Shown: piece after piece, positions 44,811 through 53,871 of the stretch | How the letters are laid out: every line of letters begins with the position of its first letter | Position numbering within the stretch: position 1 is the stretch's first letter | Source: Streptomyces brevispora | Lineage (GTDB): Bacteria; Actinomycetota; Actinomycetes; Streptomycetales; Streptomycetaceae | Length of the DNA stretch: 64,000 nucleotides | Reading direction: 5' to 3' | Assembly: GCF_007829885.1 (NCBI RefSeq) | Contig: NZ_VIWW01000002.1 | Span: 248,001 to 312,000, forward strand | The notes under the pieces: model-generated | Database searches by the model: none | Told to the model about the DNA's origin: nothing | What the model saw: the letters and a program-made list of their open reading frames with translations, nothing else | Program-made: the position numbers and the translations under genes

Positions 44811-46355
44811 TCAGTACGCCCCGCGGCCGTCGGTGACGGCGCGCAGCGTACGGGCCATGAGCCCCATGTCCGTGGCCACCGACCAGTTGTCCACGTACCA
44901 CAAATCAAGCGATACGGTCTCCTGCCAGGACAGATCGGAGCGCCCGCTGACCTGCCACAGGCCGGTCAGTCCCGGTTTGACCGCGAGCCGTCTCAGCTCG
45001 CGCTCGTCGTAACGGGACACCTCGTCCGGCAGCGGTGGACGCGGTCCGACCAGGGACATGTCACCTCGTAGAACATTGAAGAGCTGGGGCAGTTCGTCGA
45101 GGGACGAGCGGCGCAGCAACCGGCCGACGCGGGTGACCCGGGGGTCGCGGCGCATCTTGAACATCGGGCCGTCGTTCTCGTTGGCCGCGGCGAGCCGCGC
45201 CCGGTGCTGTTCGGCGTCCGCGATCATCGTGCGGAACTTCCACATGGTGAAAGGCCGGTTGTGCTGCCCGTGGCGGATCTGCCGGTGGAAGACCGGTCCG
45301 CCGGAGGTGAGCCGGACCGCCGCCGCGACCAGCAGCAGCAGTGGGGCCAGTGTGAGCAGGCCGAGGGCGGCGCCGGTACGGTCCACCGCGGCCTTGAGCA
45401 CGGGCTGCGGTCCGCGCCGCAGCGGCGGCACGATGTGCAGCAGAGTCAGTCCGGCGGCCGACGTCGGACGGACCCGGCCCACCGCGATCTCCGAGAGGTG
45501 CGACAGCACGGACAGTTCGAGTCCGCCGTCGTGAAGGCCCCAGGACAAGCATCGTAATCGCTCCTCGGCGAGCTCCGGCCCCGGTATCACCAGAGCCAGA
45601 TCGGCGTCGTGCGCGAAGGCCGCGCCCAGCACCGTCGAGGCGTCGTCGTCGGCAGGCGCCGGCGCGAGCCGCCCCGGGACCGGGGCGTCGCAGTCCAGTG
45701 CCGTCGTTCCCACGGGTACGGCGGCCACCACGAGGTACTCGTGGTCCGAACGCGAACCGAGCAGTCGCACCGCCCGGTCCACCCCCGCGGCCTCGCCGAC
45801 CACCAGCACCCGGCGGGGCGTCCGCCGTTTCCCCCACCGCGGCAGCTGAAGCACTCCGGACACGGTCGTGGCCGCCAACAGGCCGGGGATCAGTGCCACG
45901 ACCGCCGCCGCCGGATCGATGGACCCGTCGGCCACCGTCCAGAGCACCGCCAGTACGCCGATGAGCAGCAACCAGTCCCCGGACGCGGTCAGCGCTCCCG
46001 CCGCGGGGCCGGGGGCCCGGAACGAGTACCGGCCGCGCGCGGCCCGCACCCCGGACCACACCAGCGCGGCCGCGGCCGCACCGGCCAGGGCCCCGGGCTC
46101 TCCGTCGGTGCGCAGGACGAGCCAGCCGGGAAGCCCGAGGCCGAACAGGTCGAAGCAGATGACGAGTGGCAGGTACCGGCCGGGCCTGTTCCTCGGCCCG
46201 GTCCGGGCGGAACGCTCGCGCTGTACGGTCGGGCCCTGCGGCAGCCGGTCGAACTTCTGGCTGCGAGGGCGGTTGGAAACGGTCCTTGGACGCGGCGCCC
46301 CCGCCAGTCCCACAGGTCCTGATATCTCGGATTCGGGTAGCTCGACATGCCCCAT
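44811..46355 (-). CDS. Polyprenyl-phosphate sugar-1-phosphate transferase (initiating enzyme)
   Basis: A 514-residue membrane protein of the PNPT bacterial sugar transferase family. The N-terminal half has four or so membrane helices and a CoA-binding-like domain (RRVLVVGEAAGVDRAV). A further helix near 315-335 precedes the catalytic domain with FTMWKFRTM, SLDELPQLFNVLRGDMSLVG and PGLTGLWQVSGRSDLSW. It transfers a sugar phosphate to undecaprenyl phosphate, the first step of repeat-unit assembly. ATG 46355 follows GGGGGG. It is divergent from the alditol oxidase gene across 376 bp. Confidence 0.9.
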   Translation of the reverse strand: MGHVELPESEISGPVGLAGAPRPRTVSNRPRSQKFDRLPQGPTVQRERSARTGPRNRPGRYLPLVICFDLFGLGLPGWLVLRTDGEPGALAGAAAAALVWSGVRAARGRYSFRAPGPAAGALTASGDWLLLIGVLAVLWTVADGSIDPAAAVVALIPGLLAATTVSGVLQLPRWGKRRTPRRVLVVGEAAGVDRAVRLLGSRSDHEYLVVAAVPVGTTALDCDAPVPGRLAPAPADDDASTVLGAAFAHDADLALVIPGPELAEERLRCLSWGLHDGGLELSVLSHLSEIAVGRVRPTSAAGLTLLHIVPPLRRGPQPVLKAAVDRTGAALGLLTLAPLLLLVAAAVRLTSGGPVFHRQIRHGQHNRPFTMWKFRTMIADAEQHRARLAAANENDGPMFKMRRDPRVTRVGRLLRRSSLDELPQLFNVLRGDMSLVGPRPPLPDEVSRYDERELRRLAVKPGLTGLWQVSGRSDLSWQETVSLDLWYVDNWSVATDMGLMARTLRAVTDGRGAY

Positions 46356-46731
46356 GAACCCCCCAGTCACAGTCGCATCTCCACAAACGGGGCGCATCCG
46401 CCGATCCTGTGGACTGACGGACGCGCCCTCGCTCGGTGCACGATATCCACACACGTGCCATTTCGCTGGAGTTCCAGTGAAGTTCAGACATGCGGTGTGA
46501 GCCGGAACTCGTCCCGTTCCGTGCTGGATCAAGGGTTCTGTGCGCGGGTGTCGGTATGTGGGACGCACCGGAATCGGGTGGTGTGCGGATATGTACCGCT
46601 CCTCAGTCAACCACCTTACGTGGCCGATTCGTTGGTCCGCGCTGCCTGCTCGCCGGACGGGTCCGGCGGGCCGTCTGGGAGAATGCACCGCCGGGGGACT
46701 TCGCCCGGCCACGAGTGAAAGAGGACGCACG
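46356..46731. other. Intergenic promoter region, no gene
   Basis: A 376-base gap between the divergent sugar-transferase and alditol-oxidase genes. It is less GC-rich than the coding parts (stretches around 46430-46500 and 46590-46630) and should hold both promoters. No convincing operator, RNA or small gene was seen. Confidence 0.5.
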
Positions 46732-47991
46732 GTGACTCCCGCGGAGAAGAACTGGGCCGGCAACGTCACGTTCGGGGCGAGGCGACTGTGCGTGCCCCGC
46801 TCGGAGGCCGAACTGCGGGAGACGGTGGCCGCTTCCGGCGCGGTGCGTGCCCTGGGCACCCGGCACTCCTTCAACACCGTCGCCGACACCTGCGGGGACC
46901 TCGTGTCGGTGGCCGGTCTGCCGCGCGTGGTCGAGATCGACCCGGCGGCGGGAGCGGTGACGGTGAGCGCGGGGCTCCGCTTCGGCGAGTTCGCCGACGA
47001 GCTGAACGGGAGCGGCTTCGCCCTGCACAACCTGGGTTCGCTCCCGCACATCTCGGTGGCCGGCGCCTGCGCTACCGGAACCCATGGCTCGGGTGTCGGC
47101 AACCGGTCGCTCGCGGGAGCCGTCCGGGCACTGGACATGGTCACGGCGGACGGCGGGACCGTGTCGCTGCGGCGTGGCGACACGGACTTCCCCGGAGCGG
47201 TGGTGTCCATGGGGGCGCTGGGCGTGGTGACCCGGCTGACGCTGGACATCGTCCCGGCCTTCGACGTACAGCAGTGGGTCTACGAGGACCTTCCCGAGTC
47301 CCGGCTGACCGGCGGTTTCGACGAGGTGATGTCGGCCGCGTACAGCGTCAGCGTCTTCACCGACTGGCGCCCCGGACCGGTCGGCCAGGTATGGCTCAAG
47401 CAGCGGGTGGGGAGTGGGGGAGTGCGGCAGGCGCCCGGCGAGTGGCTGGGCGCACGGCTCGCCGACGGCCCGCGCCATCCGATCGCCGGTATGCCGGCCG
47501 GTAACTGCACCCGGCAGCAGGGCGCCGCCGGAGCCTGGCACCGGAGGCTGCCGCACTTCCGGCTGGAGTTCACCCCCAGCAACGGGGACGAGCTGCAGTC
47601 GGAGTACTTCGTGGCGCGGGAGGACGCCGCAGCCGCCTACGAGGCCGTGGCCCGGCTCCGCGACCGGATCGCCCCACTGCTGCAGATCTCCGAGATCCGT
47701 ACCGTCGCGGGTGACGACCTCTGGCTGAGCCCCGCGTCCGGCAGGGACTCGGTGGCCTTCCACTTCACCTGGGTACCGGACACCGCGGCGGTGGCACCGG
47801 TGCTCGGGGAGATCGAGGAGGCGCTGGCGCCGTTCGGCGCGCGGCCGCACTGGGGCAAGGTGTTCACCACCGCCCCCGATGTCCTGCGCACGCTGTACGG
47901 GCGGTACCCGGACTTCGAGAAGCTGATGGCCCGCTACGACCCGGCCGGCACCTTCCGCAACGACTTCCTGGACCGGCACTTCCCGCGCTGA
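46732..47991 (+). CDS. Alditol oxidase-like flavoprotein
   Basis: A 419-residue VAO-family FAD oxidase. H45 in LGTRHSFN matches the histidine that binds FAD covalently in Streptomyces AldO; SLPHISVAGACATGTHGSG, SVSVFTDWRPG, RLEFTPSNGDELQSEYF and RPHWGKVF are also shared, and length is nearly the same. AldO-type enzymes oxidise the terminal hydroxyl of xylitol, sorbitol and similar polyols, giving aldose and H2O2. It starts at GTG 46732 with AGAGGA upstream. The stop codon lies in a diverged first copy of a 21-bp tandem repeat. Confidence 0.9.
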   Translation: MTPAEKNWAGNVTFGARRLCVPRSEAELRETVAASGAVRALGTRHSFNTVADTCGDLVSVAGLPRVVEIDPAAGAVTVSAGLRFGEFADELNGSGFALHNLGSLPHISVAGACATGTHGSGVGNRSLAGAVRALDMVTADGGTVSLRRGDTDFPGAVVSMGALGVVTRLTLDIVPAFDVQQWVYEDLPESRLTGGFDEVMSAAYSVSVFTDWRPGPVGQVWLKQRVGSGGVRQAPGEWLGARLADGPRHPIAGMPAGNCTRQQGAAGAWHRRLPHFRLEFTPSNGDELQSEYFVAREDAAAAYEAVARLRDRIAPLLQISEIRTVAGDDLWLSPASGRDSVAFHFTWVPDTAAVAPVLGEIEEALAPFGARPHWGKVFTTAPDVLRTLYGRYPDFEKLMARYDPAGTFRNDFLDRHFPR

Positions 47992-48126
47992 CCCCGGCAC
48001 TTCCCGCACCGGCCCCGCCGCTTCCCGCACCGGCCCCGCCGCTTCCCGCACCGGCCCCGCCGCTTCCCGCACCGGCCCCGCCGCTTCCCGCACCGGCCCC
48101 GCCGCTTCCCGCACCGGCCCCGCCGC
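47980..48126. repeat. Seven tandem copies of a 21-bp repeat at the end of the oxidase gene
   Basis: Six identical 21-bp units run from 48001 to 48126 (48001-48021, 48022-48042, and so on). A diverged copy at 47980-48000 contains the last codons and stop of the oxidase gene. The unit begins TTCCCGCACC and ends CCCGCCGC. Because 21 is a multiple of three, the array keeps one frame with the gene. Spacers are absent. Confidence 0.92.
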
Positions 48127-48200
48127 TCCCCGTGCTGCGCCGGCGCTTTCCGAGGCGGCCCGGTGTGGCGGCCCCGTTCGGCGGCCCCGCGCGGCGGGGG

Positions 48201-48788
48201 TCAGCGCCGCTCGCGCTCGTCGCTCGCCCGGGACGGCCACACCGCCGCCGACCGGCCCGGTGCGAGCTGGTCCACCACCTCGGTCGGCTCCCCGCAGGCG
48301 CGCTCGATCCGGCGGCGGACGTTCTGCTTCTCGGCGACGACGGCGGCCAGCAGCAGCGAGGTCAGCGCCACGGCTCCGTTGAGAACCGTGAGGTTGACCA
48401 TCACCTCGACCATGCCGTGGCCGGCGAACGGACCCAGCCGGTCCGTCCCCGCGACCACCGCCAGGACGGACACCAACAGGGCGCACGGCGCGCTGCCCGC
48501 CAGCTGGAACCGCAGCGCCGCCCAGATGAGGATCGGGAACACCAGACAGAGCATCGACAGCGCACTCCGGGTGGCCAGCAACGAGGCCGCGACCGCGACG
48601 ACCAGCAGCGCACCGGCCTCGACCCATCGGTCGGTCACCCGGGGCATCCGCGCCGTGAGCAGCACGACCAGTACCAGCGGGGTGACCACGAGCACCGCAG
48701 GGGTGCCGCGGCCTTGCGCCGGTACTTCTCGCTGCGGATCACTGTTCTCATCAGACACCGGCCCCCGCCGGAGGCGGCCGCGTGACAC
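48201..48788 (-). CDS. MASE1-like membrane protein, lacking the first half of the domain
   Basis: A 195-residue protein with about five hydrophobic segments. FPILIWAALRFQLAGSAPCALLV and LTVLNGAVALTSLLLAAVVAEK match the second half of the MASE1 sensor domain. The usual first helices are missing and replaced by a charged start. No catalytic domain follows; the C-terminus is a short charged tail. The start is uncertain (GTG 48788 or GTG 48758). It lies 21 bp downstream of a SpoIIE phosphatase gene on the same strand, as if a fused sensor-phosphatase had been split into two genes. Confidence 0.65.
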   Translation of the reverse strand: MSRGRLRRGPVSDENSDPQREVPAQGRGTPAVLVVTPLVLVVLLTARMPRVTDRWVEAGALLVVAVAASLLATRSALSMLCLVFPILIWAALRFQLAGSAPCALLVSVLAVVAGTDRLGPFAGHGMVEVMVNLTVLNGAVALTSLLLAAVVAEKQNVRRRIERACGEPTEVVDQLAPGRSAAVWPSRASDERERR

Positions 48789-48809
48789 GTACCGGCCCGG
48801 ATCGCTCGG

Positions 48810-49643
48810 TCATCCGGGGGCGGCGGGGAACTCCTCGTGCCGCAGGACGAGCACGGCGGCGTCGTCCTGGTGCCCGGTACGCTCCGCCGTCCTCAGGATC
48901 GCGTCGGCCAGCTCGCCCGCGTCGTCACCGACCCGGGAGCGCACCAGCCGGACCACGGCGTCCATCCCGTCGTCGATCGAGTAGGACGGCCCCTCGATCA
49001 CCCCGTCGGTGAGCAGCACGAAGGCCCCGGCGGTCGTGAGGTGCCGTGTGGTGACCGGGTACTCCTCACCGCTCTGGATCCCGAGCGGCAGACCGCCCTC
49101 GTCCTCGGTGGTGCCCGACAGCCCGTTCGCCGGGGCCCACACCGCGGCGACATGACCCGCCCGCGCACTCTGGAGCTCCCGGGTGAGCGGGTCGAGCCGG
49201 ACGAAGGCACAGGTGGCGAGGAGGTCGGAGTCCACGGACAGCAGCAGTTCATTGGTCCGGCGCACCACTTCGCCCGGATCGGCCGCGGTGACGGCCGGCG
49301 CACGCATCGCGATCCGGATCTGGCCCATGAAGGCCGCCGCCTCGACGTCGTGTCCCTGTACGTCCCCGATGGCGAACGCGAGCGAACCGTCCGGGAGCCG
49401 GAACCCGTCGTACCAGTCGCCCCCGATGTCCAGACCGCTGCGGGCGGGCGTGTAGCGGGCGGCGGTCTGCAGCCCCGGCAGGGCGGGCAGGGAGGAGGGC
49501 AGCATCTCGCGTTGACTCACCTCGGCCAGTTCCGTCCGCGCCTGATGCCGCTCCACCTCGCGGCGCGCCCGGGAGGTGAGGTGCTGGAGCGTGGTCAGGA
49601 GTTCCTCGGAACTGGCCGAGTGGGGAGGACGACGCCGGTTCAT
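48810..49643 (-). CDS. SpoIIE-family PP2C phosphatase
   Basis: A 277-residue protein that is mostly one SpoIIE/RsbU phosphatase domain after a short coiled-coil helix (residues 10-45). SLPALPGLQTAARYTPA, GGDWYDGFRLPDG (metal aspartate), GDVQGHD and LLTDGVIEG are visible. It should remove phosphate from an anti-sigma-factor antagonist. ATG 49643 follows GGAG. It has no sensor domain of its own; the MASE1-like gene follows directly and may be its membrane partner. Confidence 0.9.
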   Translation of the reverse strand: MNRRRPPHSASSEELLTTLQHLTSRARREVERHQARTELAEVSQREMLPSSLPALPGLQTAARYTPARSGLDIGGDWYDGFRLPDGSLAFAIGDVQGHDVEAAAFMGQIRIAMRAPAVTAADPGEVVRRTNELLLSVDSDLLATCAFVRLDPLTRELQSARAGHVAAVWAPANGLSGTTEDEGGLPLGIQSGEEYPVTTRHLTTAGAFVLLTDGVIEGPSYSIDDGMDAVVRLVRSRVGDDAGELADAILRTAERTGHQDDAAVLVLRHEEFPAAPG

Positions 49644-49916
49644 GGACCGCTCCGCGGTGCGTGTGGTGGCGAGCCGCACTACAGGGTCTGTCGTGGCGGG
49701 ACGATCCGGGAGGCACATGCCTCGGATTCGGTACGGGGCCGCGCGCCGACTGCTCCGGAACACGGCCCACGTCATCCTCATTCGGTGCGGGGATCCGCGC
49801 AGGACGAGCCGTTCGGGCGGCCGGGAACGCGCGCGGCGTGCCGATCGGGTGGATGCTGGGAGTGAACCCGTGTGGCGGCTGTCGAACGGCGGCCGGCGCG
49901 GGCTTGGAGGTGTGCG

Positions 49917-50216
49917 ATGAGCCGGACGATGGAGTGGACGGTCCGCGTCGATCTGTCCGAGGAGGACGGCGCGACGAAGGCGGCGGCGGTGCTGGACACC
50001 GGCACGGCGAAACTCACCGGCCACGGGGTCGCCCATTGCAGCCCGCAGGATCCGGACGTTCCCACCATCGGCGACGAGCTCGCGGCGAGCCGTGCGATGC
50101 GCGATGTCGCGGCCCAGCTGATGAGCGTGGCCGACCGCGAACTCGGTGAGGCCGGCGCGGGGTCCGCGGACGGGCCCGTGCCGCCGCCGTACGCCTGGTC
50201 GGACGCGACGACCTGA
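49917..50216 (+). CDS. DUF1876-type dsRBD-like small protein
   Basis: A 99-residue protein. MEWTVRVDLSEEDGATKAAAVL followed by LTGHGVAHCSPQDPDVPTIGDELAASRA is the signature of the DUF1876 family, a small alpha/beta fold related to dsRNA-binding domains and common in Streptomyces; its role is unknown. ATG 49917 follows GGAGGTG. The divergent SpoIIE gene is 273 bp away. The DUF6629-like gene follows on the same strand. Confidence 0.9.
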   Translation: MSRTMEWTVRVDLSEEDGATKAAAVLDTGTAKLTGHGVAHCSPQDPDVPTIGDELAASRAMRDVAAQLMSVADRELGEAGAGSADGPVPPPYAWSDATT

Positions 50217-50310
50217 GCCCGCCGCGTCAGTCCTCGCGCACGGCGCGGGGGTCGTAGCGTGCCCGGGGAGGAGACCGGTTCACGCGAACGAGAAACCCCC
50301 GGGTGACGCC

Positions 50311-50931
50311 ATGTGCTGGAGCGCGACCGCCGATCTTGTCGCCGGCACCGCCGTCGCGGCGATCGGCGTGGCCTGTGTCGTACGGACGCGGCGGCTCCAG
50401 GACCTGCCGCTCGCCGCGCTCCCACTGCTGCTGGGCGCCCATCAGATCATCGAGTCCGAGGTGTGGCGCTCGGACGGCGGCACCGGCCCGGCCACCGTGG
50501 CCTGGGCCGTCATCGCGCTCCCGCTGCTGGCGCTGTGGGTGCCACTGGGCGTCCTGTGCGCGGCGCCGCCGCAGGCCCGGTGGCAGCTGGTGCTGCCGCT
50601 GGCGGCCGGAGCCGCGACGTCCGCCGCCCTCGGGTACAGCCTGGCCGTCCGGCCCGTGACCGCGCAGATCCGCGGGCACACCCTCGGCTATGTGCTCGAC
50701 CTGCCCCGCCCGGGACTGCTCGTCGCGGGCTATCTCCTGGCCACCGTCGGATCGCTTCTGCTGTCCGGCGACCGGTGGCTGTGGTGGCTCGGGGTGCTGG
50801 CAGCGGGCGGGGCCGCGGTGTGCGCCGCCCTGTGGCGGTTGGAGTTCATCTCGACCTGGTGCGCGTTCGCCGCCGTGTGCTCGGTGGTCCTGCTCGGCTG
50901 GTCCGGGAGGCGCCCGGCCGACGCGGTGTGA
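50311..50931 (+). CDS. DUF6629-like membrane protein
   Basis: A 206-residue protein with seven hydrophobic helices over nearly its whole length. The start MCWSATADLVAGTAVAAIGV and the LPLAALPLLLGAHQIIESEVW segment match a widespread Streptomyces membrane family I know as DUF6629. Function unknown; conserved Trp, Glu and His within membrane segments could make a channel or sensor. ATG 50311 follows GGGTGA. Confidence 0.82.
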   Translation: MCWSATADLVAGTAVAAIGVACVVRTRRLQDLPLAALPLLLGAHQIIESEVWRSDGGTGPATVAWAVIALPLLALWVPLGVLCAAPPQARWQLVLPLAAGAATSAALGYSLAVRPVTAQIRGHTLGYVLDLPRPGLLVAGYLLATVGSLLLSGDRWLWWLGVLAAGGAAVCAALWRLEFISTWCAFAAVCSVVLLGWSGRRPADAV

Positions 50932-51038
50932 CAGACAGGGGCGGGCCCCGCGCCTCCGCATGGTCCGGCAACCCGAGGCACCGGCCTCACCCCCCGCCTC
51001 AGCCTCCCGCCTCAACCTCCAGCCTCAGCCCGTCGGCC

Positions 51039-52739
51039 TCACCCCTCGCCGAAGTGCCGGGCCACGATCGCGGCGGCGTCCGTGCCCCGCGGCAGGATCC
51101 CGTACTGGTGGCCGCGGGCCTCACCGAGCCGGGCCGCCACGAACGCCTCGGCCATCGGCGCGGGAGCGTGGCGCAGCATCAGCGAGGACTGCAGGGCCAG
51201 CGCCATGCCCTCGACCGTGGCGCGTGCACGGGTCTGCGCGGCGACCGGGTCGCGCAGGTCCTCGGCGAGGTCCCGCCGTACCCGGCCGATGTGCGCGTCC
51301 AGGACCGGGCTGGCTCCCGCCGTGCCCTCCAGCTCGGTCCAGAACGCCTCCAGCGACTGCGGGGTGCGGGCGATCCCGCGCAGCACGTCGAGCGCGATGA
51401 CATTGCCCGAGCCCTCCCACACCGCCATCACCGGCTGCTCCCGGTAGCGGCGGGCCAGCGGCCAGTCCTCGGTGTAGCCGTTGCCGCCGAGGCACTCCAG
51501 CGCCTCGTAGGCGTGGTGCGGGCCCCGCTTGCAGATCCAGTACTTCGACACCGCGGTGGCCAGCCGGCGGAACATCGCCTCCGGCTCGCCGCCGCCGTCC
51601 TCGTACGCGTGGGCCAGCCGCATCGACGTCCAGGTGGCGGCCTCCGTCTCCAGTGCCAGGTCCGCGAGGACCGCGGTCATGGCCGGCTGGCCGGTCAGCC
51701 GCGCGCCGAACGCGCTGCGGTGGTGCGCGTGCCAGATCGCCTCGGACACCGACTGGCGCATGCCGGCGGTGGTGCCGAGCACACAGTCGAGACGGGTGTG
51801 GTTGACCATCTCGATGATGGTGGGCACACCCCGGCCCGGCTCGCCGACCCGCACTGCCCAGGTGTCGTCGAACTCCACCTCGCCCGACGCGTTCGACTTG
51901 TTGCCCAGCTTGTTCTTCAGCCGCTGGATGCGGATGGTGTTGCGGGCGCCGTCGGGCAGGACCCGCGGTACGAGGAAGCAGCCGAGGCCGGCCCCGTCCT
52001 GGGCCAGGACCAGGAACGCGTCCGACATCGGCGCCGAGAAGAACCACTTGTGCCCGGTGAGCAGATGGGCCCGGCCGTCCGGGTCGGAGGCCACCGGGAC
52101 CGCCCTCGTGGTGTTGGCGCGCACGTCGGACCCGCCCTGCTTCTCCGTCATCCCCATGCCGAAGGTGAGCCCGGACTTGCTGCCCGGGGCGATCGGCCGG
52201 GGATCGTACGAACGGCTGAGCAGGCCGGGCAGCCAGTCCCGGCCCACCTCCGGATCGCGTTGCAGGACCGGGACCACGGCGTGCGACATCGACATCGGGC
52301 AGGCGTGCCCCGGCTCGATCTGGGCGAACAGCATGAAGGCCGCGGCCCGGCCCACGGCGGCGCCCGGTCCGGGGTCGGCCCACCCCCCGGTATGCGCGCC
52401 GTGCCGCACGGCCGCGCCCATGACCTCGTGATACGCGGGGTGGAAGTCGATCTCGTCGATCCGGTTGCCGTACCGGTCATGGGTGCGCAGAACGGGCGGG
52501 GAGGTGTGGGCGAGTTCGGCATCGGCCTGGAACGTCTCCGAGCCGACCAGCCGGCCGATTCCGTGCAGCTCCGGCTCGTGCCGGCCGGCACCGAACACGG
52601 CGACGGCCTCGGTGAGCGGCACATTGGTGCCGTACTCGTCGAGCCCGCTCCGGGGCGGCGCCTGGTTGGTGACCTCGTGCGTACGGTGCGCCGCGGCGGC
52701 CCCGGTGTGCGGGCCGGCCGGGTGTGCGGTGGTGGTCAT
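51039..52739 (-). CDS. AidB-like acyl-CoA dehydrogenase
   Basis: A 566-residue flavoprotein of the acyl-CoA dehydrogenase family. The length, the N-terminal TNQAPPRSGLDEYGTNVPL and the EPGHACPMSMSHAVVPVL segment match AidB rather than classic ACADs. FAD and substrate motifs are FGMGMTEKQGGSDVRANTT, TGHKWFFSAPMSD and LECLGGNGYTEDWPLARRYRE. E. coli AidB is induced by alkylation damage and binds DNA; dehydrogenase function is weak. ATG 52739 follows AGGAAT. The TetR gene upstream is on the same strand, 58 bp away, and is the likely regulator. Confidence 0.92.
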   Translation of the reverse strand: MTTTAHPAGPHTGAAAAHRTHEVTNQAPPRSGLDEYGTNVPLTEAVAVFGAGRHEPELHGIGRLVGSETFQADAELAHTSPPVLRTHDRYGNRIDEIDFHPAYHEVMGAAVRHGAHTGGWADPGPGAAVGRAAAFMLFAQIEPGHACPMSMSHAVVPVLQRDPEVGRDWLPGLLSRSYDPRPIAPGSKSGLTFGMGMTEKQGGSDVRANTTRAVPVASDPDGRAHLLTGHKWFFSAPMSDAFLVLAQDGAGLGCFLVPRVLPDGARNTIRIQRLKNKLGNKSNASGEVEFDDTWAVRVGEPGRGVPTIIEMVNHTRLDCVLGTTAGMRQSVSEAIWHAHHRSAFGARLTGQPAMTAVLADLALETEAATWTSMRLAHAYEDGGGEPEAMFRRLATAVSKYWICKRGPHHAYEALECLGGNGYTEDWPLARRYREQPVMAVWEGSGNVIALDVLRGIARTPQSLEAFWTELEGTAGASPVLDAHIGRVRRDLAEDLRDPVAAQTRARATVEGMALALQSSLMLRHAPAPMAEAFVAARLGEARGHQYGILPRGTDAAAIVARHFGEG

Positions 52740-52797
52740 GGCGGGATTCCTGTCTGCGTCCGGCGGCGGGCGGCGGCTGTTTCGGCGGGTGGCCGGG

Positions 52798-53409
52798 TCA
52801 ATCGGCGGGGGATCCGACCGCCCTGAGGCACAGCGCGGTGATGCCCTCCACCACCGCGGTGGGGTCGGTCCGCTCGCCGACGGGGGACAGCGGACCGAGC
52901 AGCGCCTCGCCCACCGCCCCGATCAGGGCGGCGGCCGAGAGCCGCGGATTCTGCCCCGGCAGCTCACCCGTGGCGACACCCGCCGCGACGGCCGACTCGG
53001 CGAGCGCGTGATAGCCGCGCCGGTAGGTCAGCCGTTCCTGCTCGACGAGCGGGTCGACCGGCTCGGCCAGCAGCGCCCAGGCGGTACGCGGGCTGCGCAG
53101 CGCCCGGTACGAGAACGCCTCGACCAGGGCCCGCAGCTGTTCCGCCGCCCCGCTCCTGGCGTGCACCGCCTCCCGCACCGCGGCGAGCTCGTGATCGGCG
53201 ACATGGCGGAAGACCGCGGCCAGCAGCTCCTGTTTGGAGGCGAAGTGGTTGTAGACGCTGCCGGTGGCGACACCGGCCCGCTCCGCGACGGCGGAAATGC
53301 CGGCCGCGGCGTAGCCGCCCTCGGCCAGCAGCTGCCTCGCGGAGTCCAGCAGCCGCTCCCGGCGGGCGAGCCGGGTCGCCTCGGTACGAGCGGTGGGTCG
53401 GTAGGCCAC
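52798..53409 (-). CDS. TetR-family transcriptional regulator
   Basis: A 203-residue protein. Its HTH (residues about 15-60: LLDSARQLLAEGGYAAAGIS, then GVATGSVYNHFASKQELL) is a full TetR DNA-binding domain. The C-terminal ligand domain has LLAEPVDPLVEQERLTYRRGY. It starts at GTG 53409. Position directly upstream of the AidB-like gene suggests an autoregulated operon; a short symmetric sequence (TGAA-N6-TTCA) lies just before the start but is too short to call an operator with confidence. Confidence 0.9.
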   Translation of the reverse strand: MAYRPTARTEATRLARRERLLDSARQLLAEGGYAAAGISAVAERAGVATGSVYNHFASKQELLAAVFRHVADHELAAVREAVHARSGAAEQLRALVEAFSYRALRSPRTAWALLAEPVDPLVEQERLTYRRGYHALAESAVAAGVATGELPGQNPRLSAAALIGAVGEALLGPLSPVGERTDPTAVVEGITALCLRAVGSPAD

Positions 53410-53871
53410 GATGTTCTGAACCTCGATTCATTACTTACCCTGCCACTCAACCACTCCCGGTCCGCCGGTGCAATCACTCGCTTCGCCCGATGTTCGAGAG
53501 AACTTGCGTGCACTCCTTCCCGGAGTAACGGAACGGGCATTCGGATGCGGCGGTGTGGCGGCTGTTACAGATTCCGGGTCCGGATCCGCGGCGCCCGTGC
53601 GGGCTTGCGGCGGAGGACGCGCCGGGGTGTCGGTCTCCGTCAACCCGGTGCCGTACGGCTGGATGCAGCGGACAGGAATTGACAGGTACCCGGACGGGTT
53701 CGGTGGGTGGCGCCTGCAGGCGTGTGTGACGGATATGTCATCACTTCGTAACACGTACCGGGGTGGTTTCCACTGATCGGGCAACAGCGCCAAAGTGTGC
53801 CTTCTCGGCATCACGCCGGGACCGAACAACGCCCGGACCGCACGGCCCGGGCCTGCATCTGAGGGGTCTTC
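53410..53871. other. Intergenic region with divergent promoters, no gene
   Basis: About 460 bases between the TetR gene and the secreted LTD-protein gene. It is richer in A/T around 53690-53770. Short open frames have no codon bias or recognisable product. It should contain the promoters of both flanking genes. Confidence 0.5.

Noticed and set aside
47980..48126. Possible coding extension of the alditol oxidase
   Set aside because: The stop codon TGA at 47989-47991 is clear and the protein already has the usual AldO length.
50313..52826. Plus-strand open frame of about 837 codons
   Set aside because: It crosses the DUF6629 gene, a gap and the antisense of the AidB-like gene. No coherent protein.
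53468..53776. Open frame of about 102 codons upstream of the LTD-protein gene
   Set aside because: Starts inside a promoter-like AT-richer region, lacks a ribosome site and has unordered composition.
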